Source: an uncultured Collinsella sp. (GTDB lineage: Bacteria > Actinomycetota > Coriobacteriia > Coriobacteriales > Coriobacteriaceae). From it: DNA of 21,281 nucleotides. Of this stretch, positions 7,050 through 14,866 are shown piece after piece. Under the pieces are notes generated by a model. The model had not been told where the DNA came from. It saw nothing but the letters and a program-made list of their open reading frames with translations, and ran no database searches. The position numbers and the translations under genes were made by a program. Location: assembly GCA_958423535.1 (NCBI GenBank), contig CATZRJ010000033.1, positions 1 to 21,281 on the forward strand. Reading direction: 5' to 3'. Within the stretch, counting starts at the first letter, position 1, and each line of letters opens with the position of its first letter.

Positions 7050-7086
7050 AAATGATCCCTTGGGGACGGAGGAAAACGGATCATTT
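7050..7086. repeat. Hairpin repeat with CTTGGGGACGGAGG loop, copy A
   Basis: AAATGATCC (7050-7058) pairs with GGATCATTT (7078-7086) around the 19-base loop CTTGGGGACGGAGGAAAAC. The copy at 15017-15055 has the same loop except its last base and differs in the stem by a T-A to C-G exchange that keeps pairing. It lies 2 bases after the pncB stop and ends 37 bases before proB. Confidence 0.85.
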
Positions 7087-7123
7087 TCTCGCCTGCCCAC
7101 TCAACATTCGATTGGTTTGACGC

Positions 7124-8251
7124 ATGACGACTTCTTATAAAACGATGGTGGTAAAGATCGGTTCGTCCACGGTGGTGGGTGCCGATGGCAAGGTCAACCG
7201 CGCCTTTATCGGCGGGCTTGCCGATCAGGCCGCAGCGCTGCGCAAGCTCGGCTGGCGCCTGGTCGTGGTGAGCTCGGGCGCTATCGCCTGCGGCTATCCC
7301 GTGCTGGGCTTCGACCGCAAGCCGGTCGGCGACCTGCCGAGCCTGCAGGCCTGCGCCTCGGCCGGTCAGTGCATCATCTCGTCGGCCTACGATGAGGAGT
7401 TCCATGCGCGCGACCTGCTCACCTCGCTCGTGCTGCTCACGCGCCACGACACGGCCCGCCGTACGTCCTACCTGCACGCGCGCGACGCCCTGCTGCGCCT
7501 GGTGGAGCTTGGCGTGGTGCCGGTCGTCAACGAGAACGATACCGTTACCGTCGATGAGATCAAGTTTGGCGACAACGACACGCTGGCGGCGCTTGTAAGC
7601 TGCCTGGTTTCTGCCGATCTGTGTGTGACGCTCTCGGACATCGATGGCCTCTACACCGCCAATCCGCATGAGGACCCCACGGCCGAGTTTGTCCCGGTCG
7701 TGCATAAGATCGATGCCAAGACCATCGCCTCGGCGGGCGATTCTTCCACATCGGTGGGCACGGGCGGTATGATTACCAAGATTCGTGCGAGCCGCATTCT
7801 GATGACGGCGGGCATTCAGAGCGTGATATGTTCGGGCGAGGAGCCCGATGCGCTCGTGCGCCTCGCCCGCGGAGAGAGCGTGGGTACGCTGTTCGATCCG
7901 CCGGCGGAGCGCCTGGACATTGCGCCCCGCAAGCTGTGGATTGCACTGGGCGACAAGGCGCATGGCTCAGTAACGGTTGACGATGGCGCCGCAAAGGCGC
8001 TGGTCAGCCGTGGCTCGTCCTTACTCGCGGTGGGTATTCGCGAGGTCGATGGCGCGTTTGCCGAGGGCGATGTGCTCGACGTGTGCGACCCAAGCGGCAT
8101 GGTTGTCGCCCGCGGTATCGCCGAGGCCGATTCGGACGTGCTGGAACTTGCGGCAGGACGCCGCCAGGACCAGATCGCCGGCAACCGCCTGCTGGCAGAC
8201 CTGGCCGAAAAGCCCGCGATCCATCGAGATAACTTAATCGTCTTCGCCTAA
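7124..8251 (+). CDS. proB: Glutamate 5-kinase
   Basis: Phosphorylates L-glutamate to gamma-glutamyl phosphate, the first and normally proline-inhibited step of proline synthesis. The 375-residue protein has an N-terminal amino-acid kinase domain: VVKIGSS at 9-15, SSGAI at 50-54, NENDTV at 137-142, FGDND at 148-152, TLSDIDGLY at 169-177 and GTGGMITKI at 212-220. A C-terminal PUA domain follows from about residue 268, which is the standard long form. No strong ribosome-binding site precedes ATG 7124; the in-frame ATG at 7145 would cut into the first strand. Its partner proA lies downstream on the same strand but is separated by an inverted peptidase gene, so the two cannot form a simple operon. 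Confidence 0.96.
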   Translation: MTTSYKTMVVKIGSSTVVGADGKVNRAFIGGLADQAAALRKLGWRLVVVSSGAIACGYPVLGFDRKPVGDLPSLQACASAGQCIISSAYDEEFHARDLLTSLVLLTRHDTARRTSYLHARDALLRLVELGVVPVVNENDTVTVDEIKFGDNDTLAALVSCLVSADLCVTLSDIDGLYTANPHEDPTAEFVPVVHKIDAKTIASAGDSSTSVGTGGMITKIRASRILMTAGIQSVICSGEEPDALVRLARGESVGTLFDPPAERLDIAPRKLWIALGDKAHGSVTVDDGAAKALVSRGSSLLAVGIREVDGAFAEGDVLDVCDPSGMVVARGIAEADSDVLELAAGRRQDQIAGNRLLADLAEKPAIHRDNLIVFA

Positions 8252-8265
8252 CCAATTGACGCTGC

Positions 8266-8363
8266 AAACGCCCCTAAGCGGCAATCTGACGTTCAATCGT
8301 CGGGCATGACCAGAAGGTCAATGCCCTCCTCTTTCACGTCACCTTGCTCGCTTAGGGGCGTTT
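8266..8363. other. Three-way-junction-like structured element after proB
   Basis: A perfect 15-base inverted repeat, AAACGCCCCTAAGCG (8266-8280) and CGCTTAGGGGCGTTT (8349-8363), encloses 68 bases. Inside lie GGGCATGACC/GGTCAATGCCC around AGAA (10 bp with one bulge) and a small GACG/CGTC hairpin. The plus strand continues with four Ts, so it can end proB transcription. On the minus strand the inside also holds a 14-codon frame (GTG at 8337, stop at 8293) with AAGGTGA before it. The structure is far larger than a normal terminator. Confidence 0.75.
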
Positions 8364-8402
8364 TCGCTTTCCGTCCTCTTTCTACAATGACTTCATTAAC
8401 CT

Positions 8403-8454
8403 GGCACTTGGGGGCGTTCCTTTTGTGCCGGCAGTTGGGGACGCTCCTTTGCTA
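8403..8454. repeat. Two tandem 25-27-base repeat units with TTGGGGRCG cores
   Basis: GGCAC-TTGGGGGCGTTCCTTTT-GTGCC (8403-8429) is followed directly by GGCAGTTGGGGACGCTCC and TTTGCTAG. The first unit has a 5-bp stem, the second only about 3 bp. The core TTGGGG(G/A)CG matches the loops at 7059 and 15027. The second unit overlaps the stop codon of the leftward peptidase gene, so the repeat supplies that gene's end. Confidence 0.65.
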
Positions 8455-9870
8455 GAAGATCTGGCGCAGGTCTCCGCGGTTGAGGGCTTCGTCGAAGAGG
8501 TGCTTGAACACCACGCTGCCGTGCAGGCCATCGTGCTCAAACTCGTTCGTCACCCAGGCATGCGAGTTGCCCACGCGGCTGAGCGTGTCGAGCTGCAGGC
8601 CCGAATCGACGTACATGTCGTCGAAGTACACCGCAGCCTGGAGTGGTACTTCGTTGCAGGCCAAGCGTTGCGGGTCGTAGATCTTGTCCCAACTGGTGTT
8701 TTCCATCAGCAGGTCCATGGCGGGCTTGAAAGGCTTGAGCTCGGGCATCTGCTCAAACATCCACGGGAACATGGCCTCGCCGGTAAACATGAGCGGGCGC
8801 GCAAGCGTGTCGAACTCGGCGCGGTGCGCCTTCTCTTCTGCCGCGGCCCAGCGGATGGGCATGGTGTCGCCATCGGCGTAGATGAATTCCTGCAGCGTCC
8901 AGTACAGCGGATTCGTGCGTGTGTTGGTGCGCTCGAAGGCGCGCATCAAAAAGCTGTCGGATACCGAGGAGCCGCAGCTCAGCGTACCGTCGCCATCAAC
9001 AAACGAGTGATCGATGATCCAGTGCATGCGCTCAAAGCTCGGCTTCATGCCAAAGTCGCTGCCCATGAGCTGCAGGCGCTCGACCGTCATCGGCGAGCCG
9101 TCGGGCAGCACGGGCTTTTGTTCCTCGAGGGCATCTGCCAGGGCCGCCACGCGCTCAACGTCGGCGGGGTAGCGGTCGTAATACTGCTGGGTCTTGGCGG
9201 CCATGCGCGGGAAGGTGTGCGCGTAGACCTCGCTGGCGCTTGCCGGCACGTGCGGAATGCCGCCGCAGGTAAAGCTTGCCGCCACGCCCTCGGGAAAGAG
9301 CGACAGATAGCTCAACGTCAAAAAGCCGCCGTAGCTCTGCCCGAGTGTGACCCAGGGCTTGCCGCCAAAGCCCACCAGGCGCAGGTACTCAAAATCGCGC
9401 ACGATGGAGCTGGCGAGATGGCGCTTGAGGAAGTCCGCCTGCGAGCGGGCCGCATTGGCTCCTGCTGCCTCGGCGCGATTGCCCAAGGCGGCAATTGTGC
9501 GCCCGTCAACACAGCTGCTGCGCCCCGTTCCACGCTGGTCGGGCAGTACGACGCGGAAATGCTTGACGGCCTCCTCGATCCAGCCATCGCTTGTGGGTGA
9601 TAGCGGACGCGGGCTCTCGCCGCCGGGGCCGCCCTGCAAAAAGAGGAGGAGCGGCAGGTCGTCGTTGATACGGTCGGGCGCGCAGACCACGCGGTAGAAG
9701 AGCTTGATGCTCTCGGGTGCGCCGGCGATGGGCGCCGGCATGGCGCCGCGGCGCATGGTGCTGCCGACGGCCAAAAGCATGGGCTCAAGGCCGCGCCAGT
9801 CGAGGGGGACATCGATGCTGTGGTCCTCGACATACAGGCCGGGGACGTGGTACGAAGTGATGAGCGCCAT
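8452..9870 (-). CDS. Proline iminopeptidase-like alpha/beta hydrolase (peptidase family S33)
   Basis: Expected to remove N-terminal proline, and perhaps other residues, from peptides in the cytoplasm; no signal peptide is visible. The 472-residue protein shows LQGGPGG (79-84 region, the oxyanion-hole loop), DQRGTGRS at 111-118, and the nucleophile elbow GQSYGG with Ser179. An Asp in the stretch YFDDMYVD (415-422) and His450 in GLHGS complete a plausible catalytic triad. The length suits the larger proline iminopeptidases. ATG 9870 is chosen because GGAAG lies about 7 bases upstream and the sequence resembles family proteins from there; the frame is open 30 codons further. It is antisense-oriented between proB and proA. 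Substrate preference is inferred. Confidence 0.88.
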   Translation of the reverse strand: MALITSYHVPGLYVEDHSIDVPLDWRGLEPMLLAVGSTMRRGAMPAPIAGAPESIKLFYRVVCAPDRINDDLPLLLFLQGGPGGESPRPLSPTSDGWIEEAVKHFRVVLPDQRGTGRSSCVDGRTIAALGNRAEAAGANAARSQADFLKRHLASSIVRDFEYLRLVGFGGKPWVTLGQSYGGFLTLSYLSLFPEGVAASFTCGGIPHVPASASEVYAHTFPRMAAKTQQYYDRYPADVERVAALADALEEQKPVLPDGSPMTVERLQLMGSDFGMKPSFERMHWIIDHSFVDGDGTLSCGSSVSDSFLMRAFERTNTRTNPLYWTLQEFIYADGDTMPIRWAAAEEKAHRAEFDTLARPLMFTGEAMFPWMFEQMPELKPFKPAMDLLMENTSWDKIYDPQRLACNEVPLQAAVYFDDMYVDSGLQLDTLSRVGNSHAWVTNEFEHDGLHGSVVFKHLFDEALNRGDLRQIF

Positions 9871-9983
9871 GTGATGCTTCCATTCGTTGCGGTGTTTCGG
9901 GTTGACCAATTCTACCGCTGTCGGCGAGGATGCGTGCAAATCGGCTACCATGGTTGGCAAACATCTAAGAGAAAGGGCCGTCC

Positions 9984-11270
9984 ATGTCGGTCGATATAGC
10001 CACGTATGTCCACGATCTTGCCGTCGAGGCCAAGGCCGCTTCGGGCGCGCTTGCCACGGCGAGTGATGTCCAACGCCAGGAGGCCGTGCGCGCCATGGCC
10101 GCGGCGCTTCGCGATGGCGCCGATTCCATCATTGCCGCCAACGAGCTCGATATGGCCGCCGCGCGCGATGCGGGCACCTCGGCAGGGCTCCTCGACCGCC
10201 TGCTGTTAACGCCCGAGCGCGTCGAGGGAATGGCCGCCGGTTTGGAGAAGCTCGCCGAGTTGCCCGATCCCGTCGGTCGCGTGCTCGACCACCGCGTGCT
10301 TGCAAGCGGCGTGGACCTGACCCGCGTGAGCGTGCCGCTGGGTCTGGTTGCCATGGTTTACGAGGCGCGCCCCAACGTGACGGCCGACGCCGCGGGCATC
10401 TGCATCCGCACCGGCAACGCCTGCATTCTGCGAGGCGGTTCGCTGGCGTATCACTCGTGCGCCATGATTGCCGAGCTGCTGGCCGATGCGCTTGAGGCCC
10501 AGGGTTTCCCGCGCGAAGCCGTCTCGATGATCGAGTCTACCGACCGCGAGGCAACCGGCGAGCTCATGAAGCTTCGTGGCATCGTCGATGTGCTCATACC
10601 GCGTGGCGGTGCGGGCCTGATCCAGCGCTGCGTGCGCGAGTCGCTCGTTCCGGTTATCGAGACGGGCACGGGTAACTGCCACATCTACGTGCATGAATCC
10701 GCCGACTTTGACAAGGCGCTCAACATTATCGTCAATGCCAAGACCCAGCGCGTGGGTGTGTGTAATGCCGCCGAGTCGCTGCTGCTCGACCGCGCCGTGG
10801 CAGATTCGTTTTTGCCGGCGGCCGTGGCCGTGCTGCACGACCACGGTGTGCTGATTCACGGTGACGAGGCCACGTGCGCCGTATGCGCCGATGCCGGTCT
10901 TGCCGAGGGCGACGACTATGTTGCCGCGACTGAGGAGGACTGGGGCCGCGAGTATCTGGCGCTCGAGATGAGCGTGAAGGTCGTGGCGAACGAGGACGAG
11001 GCCATCGCGCACATCAACCGCTATGGCACCATGCATTCCGAGGCCATCATTGCCGAGGACGTGGACGCTTGCGAGCGCTTCCTGGATGAGATCGATGCCT
11101 CGGCCGTGTATGCCAACGCCAGCACGCGCTTTACCGACGGCGGCGAGTTTGGCCTGGGCGCCGAGATCGGCATCTCGACCCAAAAGCTCCACGCCCGCGG
11201 CCCCTTTGCCGCCGAGGCCCTCACCACCTATAAATACAAGCTCCGCGGCACCGGTCAGGTCCGTCCCTAA
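9984..11270 (+). CDS. proA: Gamma-glutamyl phosphate reductase
   Basis: NADPH-dependent reduction of gamma-glutamyl phosphate to glutamate-5-semialdehyde, the second step of proline synthesis, acting on the labile ProB product. The 428-residue length is normal. The aldehyde-dehydrogenase fold is indicated by RPNVTADAAGICIRTGNAC, the catalytic Cys260 in RVGVCNAAESL, and the C-terminal FTDGGEFGLGAEIGIST. AGAGAAAGGG lies about 7 bases before the ATG. The 113-base gap to the divergent peptidase start must contain promoters for both; a TTGACC with a poor GAGGAT -10 is the best rightward candidate. No proC is visible in the window. Confidence 0.97.
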   Translation: MSVDIATYVHDLAVEAKAASGALATASDVQRQEAVRAMAAALRDGADSIIAANELDMAAARDAGTSAGLLDRLLLTPERVEGMAAGLEKLAELPDPVGRVLDHRVLASGVDLTRVSVPLGLVAMVYEARPNVTADAAGICIRTGNACILRGGSLAYHSCAMIAELLADALEAQGFPREAVSMIESTDREATGELMKLRGIVDVLIPRGGAGLIQRCVRESLVPVIETGTGNCHIYVHESADFDKALNIIVNAKTQRVGVCNAAESLLLDRAVADSFLPAAVAVLHDHGVLIHGDEATCAVCADAGLAEGDDYVAATEEDWGREYLALEMSVKVVANEDEAIAHINRYGTMHSEAIIAEDVDACERFLDEIDASAVYANASTRFTDGGEFGLGAEIGISTQKLHARGPFAAEALTTYKYKLRGTGQVRP

Positions 11271-11287
11271 ACCCCTCGCAAACGAAA

Positions 11288-11324
11288 AACCACCACAAAA
11301 GTGCTTGTCCCCTTTGTGGTGGTT
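11288..11324 (-). terminator. CCACCACAAA-type hairpin repeat, copy 2, terminator of the HD gene
   Basis: AACCACCACAAA and TTTGTGGTGGTT flank AGTGCTTGTCCCC. On the minus strand the stem is followed by five Ts, and it lies 17 bases after the HD gene's stop, so it reads as that gene's terminator. It is also within 20 bases of the proA stop and may stop transcription from both sides. Confidence 0.8.
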
Positions 11325-11341
11325 ATAGGTGGCGTGGGCGG

Positions 11342-11941
11342 TTAGGCCTGGAAGGTGTCGCGGTCGGGCGCGAAGGACTGCATGGCCGCGATGGTACGGT
11401 CGAAGAGCTCGGGGAGCTCCCAGCCCAGCATCTCGGCGCCCTGCGTAATCACGTCGCGCGAGCAGCCGGCGGCAAAGCGCTTGTCCTTGAACTTTTTCTT
11501 GAGCGACTTAGTCGTAAAGTCCATGACGCTCTTGCTAGGACGCATGATCACGGCAGCACCGATCAGGCCGGTGAGCTCGTCGCAAGCGAACAAGATCTTT
11601 TCCATCTGCAGCTCGGGCTTGGGCAGCGAAGAGTTGAAATCGGACGTGTGCGTCTGGATGGCGCGAATGAGCTCGGGCGATGCGCCCTCGCCCTCGAGGA
11701 TTTTGGCCGCATAGATGGTGTGGTTCATGGGGTCATCCTCATGCTCCTCCCAATCCAAGTCGTGCAGCAGGCCGACGATGCCCCAAAACTCCTCGTTCTC
11801 GGGGTCGAACTTGCGCGCAAAGTAGCGCATGGTGCCCTCGACCGTTTCGCCGTGGGTGATGTGGAACGGGTCCTTGTTGTGCTCTTTGAGCAATTCGAAC
11901 GCACGGTCGCGGGTGATTCCGGCGGAAAGCGGCTCTGCCAT
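11342..11941 (-). CDS. HD-domain phosphohydrolase-like protein
   Basis: A 199-residue protein with the HD superfamily metal-binding pattern: His30 in HITHGE, the His60-Asp61 doublet in GLLHDLDWE, His98 in QTHTSD and Asp121 in CDELTG. Such domains are metal-dependent phosphohydrolases or phosphodiesterases, often acting on nucleotides; this subgroup has no assigned substrate that I can name. It is probably cytoplasmic, as no signal or membrane segment is visible. AAGGAG lies 6 bases before the ATG. It lies downstream of the CarD-like gene on the same strand, but the hairpin repeat at 12005-12045 separates them, so they are probably separate units. Confidence 0.88.
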   Translation of the reverse strand: MAEPLSAGITRDRAFELLKEHNKDPFHITHGETVEGTMRYFARKFDPENEEFWGIVGLLHDLDWEEHEDDPMNHTIYAAKILEGEGASPELIRAIQTHTSDFNSSLPKPELQMEKILFACDELTGLIGAAVIMRPSKSVMDFTTKSLKKKFKDKRFAAGCSRDVITQGAEMLGWELPELFDRTIAAMQSFAPDRDTFQA

Positions 11942-12004
11942 AAAAGACTCCTTCTGCTCGTAGGTATCGCTAAGAATGAATACTACTAGAACGACTAGAA
12001 CGAA

Positions 12005-12045
12005 AAAACCACCACAAAGGTGTCTGTCCCCTTTGTGGTGGTTTT
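12005..12045 (-). terminator. CCACCACAAA-type hairpin repeat, copy 3, terminator of the CarD-like gene
   Basis: AAAACCACCACAAAGG and CCTTTGTGGTGGTTTT flank TGTCTGTCC, an essentially perfect stem. On the minus strand the hairpin runs into six Ts just 13 bases after the CarD-like gene's stop codon. The minus-strand loop is GGGGACAGACACC. Confidence 0.85.
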
Positions 12046-12057
12046 GGCGTGGGCAGG

Positions 12058-12543
12058 TTAGTTGAGGGCGGCTTGGGCTAGACGGGCTTCGGCGGCCTCT
12101 TCGGTGACGCCCAGGGCCACGGCGAACTCCTCGATGGAGCGGCGCTTGGCTTCCTTGAGTACGCGCATGTAGTAAGAGCTGGGCTTTTTATCTGCTTCCT
12201 CGGCCTGGCGAATACGGTGCATCATGGTTTTTGCCACGCGAACCGTCTCGGGCGCGCCCAGCTTGAGCTGCTGCTTAAAGTGCGTCTCCTCGAGCGAGCT
12301 ATTGCGCTCGGTAAAGGTGTCGCACTCCAGCTCGTCGTAGTGGCTCAGCAGGTGCTCGGCATCTTGCTGGGAGATGGCGGCATGCAGACGGTCGGCCTGC
12401 GCCACGGGGTACATGAGAATCGTCTGCGCATGTCCCTGCTTGGTCTCGAGCAGCAACATGGGCTGAGGTGTGTCGTCCCTAAAACCGACGACGGTGCAGA
12501 CTCCCTGACCCGGATGAATGACGTGTTGACCGATTGAGAACAT
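12058..12543 (-). CDS. CarD-family transcriptional regulator
   Basis: A 161-residue protein whose first 60 or so residues form the CarD/RNA-polymerase-interacting domain: FSIGQHVIHPGQGVCTVVGF at the start, then a short beta-rich stretch including MLLLETKQG. The rest is helical, as in CarD proteins, where the C-terminal domain contacts the upstream edge of the promoter bubble. Actinobacterial CarD binds the RNA polymerase beta subunit and stabilises open complexes. GGAGG lies 4 bases before the ATG. The upstream gap is shared with divergent argS. I infer general transcription control rather than a local regulator; whether this is the genome's main CarD or a paralogue cannot be told here. Confidence 0.88.
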   Translation of the reverse strand: MFSIGQHVIHPGQGVCTVVGFRDDTPQPMLLLETKQGHAQTILMYPVAQADRLHAAISQQDAEHLLSHYDELECDTFTERNSSLEETHFKQQLKLGAPETVRVAKTMMHRIRQAEEADKKPSSYYMRVLKEAKRRSIEEFAVALGVTEEAAEARLAQAALN

Positions 12544-12557
12544 GCTACCTCCAACTT

Positions 12558-12573
12558 ATACGAATTTACGTAT
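12558..12573. promoter_or_regulatory. Short palindrome before the CarD-like gene
   Basis: ATACG-AATTTA-CGTAT is a perfect 5+5 inverted repeat about 15 bases upstream of the CarD-like start codon, a place where an operator would block transcription or translation. Similar ACGTNTA strings recur at about 12678 (ATACGTTTATG) and 12695 (ACGTGTATA) in the same divergent gap. Confidence 0.35.
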
Positions 12574-12728
12574 GTCTAGAATAACACGCTGACGTGCGCA
12601 AACCCTCACTTTATGCAGGAAAAGCACACAACTCCGATAGGTAAGAGTATTCGATAAATAGAACGGCTTATTCATACGTTTATGCATTTCTGGAACGTGT
12701 ATAAACAGCAGGCAAACCGCCAACTTTG

Positions 12729-12759
12729 TACCGCCGCGCAAGAGCGGTAGTCATTTTTG
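12729..12759 (+). terminator. Weak terminator-like hairpin in the argS upstream region
   Basis: TACCGC (12729-12734) and GCGGTA (12744-12749) form a 6-bp stem, followed after five bases by five Ts. It sits about 127 bases before the argS start. The rest of the 342-base gap (12544-12885) holds several TGCATA/ATGCAT strings and no gene. I found no convincing argS promoter by eye. Confidence 0.35.
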
Positions 12760-12885
12760 TGCATATGCAATATCTATTAGCTTTACCCTGCGACAGTAGT
12801 TACTGCTTGTGATAGAGTGCTACAAACTCTGGCTTTTGCCCTACGAGTGACCAAGAGCTCGGGGGCTTTAACACAAGGAGGATCT

Positions 12886-14739
12886 ATGCCCGAGAAGATT
12901 GAAGAGCTGGTACGCGCTGCGCTTGCTGCGGCCCAGGAGGCCGGCGACCTTTCCGCATTTGAACTTGACGATTGCGCTATCGAGCGACCGGCTGACACTT
13001 CTCATGGCGAGTGGACCTCCACCATGGCCCTGAAGTCCGCCAAGCTGGCTCACTGCGCCCCGCGCAAGATCGCCGAGGCCGTCGTTGCCCATATGCCCGA
13101 GGACCCCGCAATCGAGAAGGTCGAGATCGCAGGCCCCGGCTTCATCAACTTCTACCTCTCCGTTGCCGTCAAGAACGCCATCTTTGGCGAGGCCCGCGAG
13201 AAGGGCATGGACTTCGCTAAGTCCAACGTCGGTGGCGGCCTGAAGACCCAGGTCGAGTTCGTCTCCGCCAACCCCGTCGGCCCCATGCACATCGGCCATG
13301 GCCGCTGGGCCGCTCTGGGCGACTCCCTTTGCCGTGTTATGGATCACGCCGGTTACGACATTCAGCGCGAGTTCTACATCAACGACCACGGCTCTCAGAT
13401 GAACACCTTCGGCAACTCCATCAGCACGCGCTATATGCAGCTTGCCGACATCATCGCCAAGCAGGGCGTGGATATCGACGAGGCTCACAAGCTGCTGATC
13501 GCCGACCGCGACGCCTTTGTTGCCGACGAGAACGATGAGCACCCCGAGACCCATCCGTATCAGGACAACTTTGCCGAGACTCTGGGCAAGGACTCCTACG
13601 GCGGCGACTACATCATCGACGAGGCTGCCGAGTTCTGGCGCACCGACGGCGATAAGTGGGTCAACGCCGATCCGCAGGAGCGCATGGAGAGCTTCCGCGA
13701 GCGCGGCTATGTAAAGATGGTCGACAACATGCGCGACCTTTGCCACGCCGTTAACTGCGACTTCGATCGTTGGTTCTCCGAGCGCTCTCTGTACGTGAAG
13801 GACGCCGAGGGCGAGACCGCCGGCACCTCCGCCGTCGACCGCGCTTTTGAGAAGCTCGACAAGATGGGCTACCTCTACACCAAGGACGGTGCCCTGTGGT
13901 TCCGCTCCACCGACCTGGGCGACGACAAGGACCGCGTCCTGATCAAGTCCGATGGCGAGTACACCTACTTCGCCTCCGACGTTGCCTATCACTGGGATAA
14001 GTTCCAGCGCGTCGACCACGTCATCGACATCTGGGGCGCCGACCACCACGGCTACATCGAGCGCGTCCGCTGCGTCTGCGACGCTCTTGGCTATCCCGGC
14101 AAGTTTGAGGTTCTGCTGGGCCAGCTCGTCAATCTGCTGCGCAACGGCAAGCCCGTCCGTATGTCCAAGCGCAAGGGCACCATGGTGACCCTGCAGGAGC
14201 TCGTCGACGAGGTCGGCTCCGACGCCGCTCGCTACACGCTCATCTCCAAGAGCTCCAACCAGATGGTCGACTTCGATATCGAGGCCGTCAAGAAGCGCGA
14301 CAACTCCAACCCGGTGTACTACGTGCAGTACGCTCACGCTCGCGTGTGCTCCATCCTGCGTCGTGCCGCAGACGTTACCGCCGAGCAGGCCGCTGAGATG
14401 GGCATGAAGGCCGTCGCCGCCAAGGCCATCGGTGAGAACGTCGATTACTCGCTGCTGACCGACCCGACCGAGCTCGCCCTTTCGCGTAAGCTCAACGAGC
14501 TCACCGACCTCATCGCCAGCTGCGCTCGCGATCGTGCCCCGTTCCGCCTGACTCACTTTGCCGAGGAGCTCGCCGGCGACTTCCACAGCTTCTACGCCGC
14601 CTGCCAGGTTCTGCCGAGCGAGGGCCGTCCCGTCGACCCCGAGCTCTCGCGCGCCCGTCTGGCCGCCTGCGACGCCGTCCGCGTGACGCTCGCCCTGGTG
14701 CTCACCCTTGTTGGCGTGACTGCTCCCGAGCAGATGTAA
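12886..14739 (+). CDS. argS: Arginyl-tRNA synthetase
   Basis: Class I synthetase that charges tRNA-Arg; cytoplasmic. The 617-residue protein starts with the Arg-specific N-terminal additional domain. It then shows the signature HIGH as HIGH at 135-138 inside NPVGPMHIGHGRW, and a KMSKS variant MSKRK at 426-430. The C-terminal helical anticodon-binding (DALR) domain ends in VRVTLALVLTLVGVTAPEQM, typical of the family. AAGGAGG lies 5 bases before ATG 12886; the frame is open 23 codons further without similarity. Codon use is strongly C-ending, as in a highly expressed gene. It is divergent from the CarD-like gene and followed by a terminator. Confidence 0.97.
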   Translation: MPEKIEELVRAALAAAQEAGDLSAFELDDCAIERPADTSHGEWTSTMALKSAKLAHCAPRKIAEAVVAHMPEDPAIEKVEIAGPGFINFYLSVAVKNAIFGEAREKGMDFAKSNVGGGLKTQVEFVSANPVGPMHIGHGRWAALGDSLCRVMDHAGYDIQREFYINDHGSQMNTFGNSISTRYMQLADIIAKQGVDIDEAHKLLIADRDAFVADENDEHPETHPYQDNFAETLGKDSYGGDYIIDEAAEFWRTDGDKWVNADPQERMESFRERGYVKMVDNMRDLCHAVNCDFDRWFSERSLYVKDAEGETAGTSAVDRAFEKLDKMGYLYTKDGALWFRSTDLGDDKDRVLIKSDGEYTYFASDVAYHWDKFQRVDHVIDIWGADHHGYIERVRCVCDALGYPGKFEVLLGQLVNLLRNGKPVRMSKRKGTMVTLQELVDEVGSDAARYTLISKSSNQMVDFDIEAVKKRDNSNPVYYVQYAHARVCSILRRAADVTAEQAAEMGMKAVAAKAIGENVDYSLLTDPTELALSRKLNELTDLIASCARDRAPFRLTHFAEELAGDFHSFYAACQVLPSEGRPVDPELSRARLAACDAVRVTLALVLTLVGVTAPEQM

Positions 14740-14785
14740 GCGCTGGCCGTTTGACTGCGCGGGCTTGGTTTAACTGAGCCTTGAA

Positions 14786-14818
14786 AGCCCGATCTCCCAT
14801 GCGGAGGTCGGGTTTCTT
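14786..14818 (+). terminator. Terminator of argS
   Basis: CCCGATCTCC-CATGC-GGAGGTCGGG makes a 10-bp stem with one G-U pair, followed by TTTCTT. It lies 48 bases after the argS stop. Confidence 0.8.
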
Positions 14819-14830
14819 GCGTTTGGCGGT

Positions 14831-14865
14831 GCTATTTGGTGTGTTGGGAAATGCTACCAAATCGC
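14831..14865. repeat. Hairpin abutting the first long repeat
   Basis: GCTATTTGGT (14831-14840) pairs with ACCAAATCGC (14856-14865) with one mismatch around a 15-base loop. It ends one base before the element at 14867 and may be part of the same composite. Confidence 0.5.
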
Positions 14866-14866
14866 A

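Noticed and set aside
12868..14586. 572-codon frame antisense to argS and 983-codon frame antisense to rho (15114-18065)
   Set aside because: Their composition (Gly/Leu/Val/Arg-rich) is what results from reading the reverse strand of high-GC genes; the plus-strand proteins have all expected motifs.
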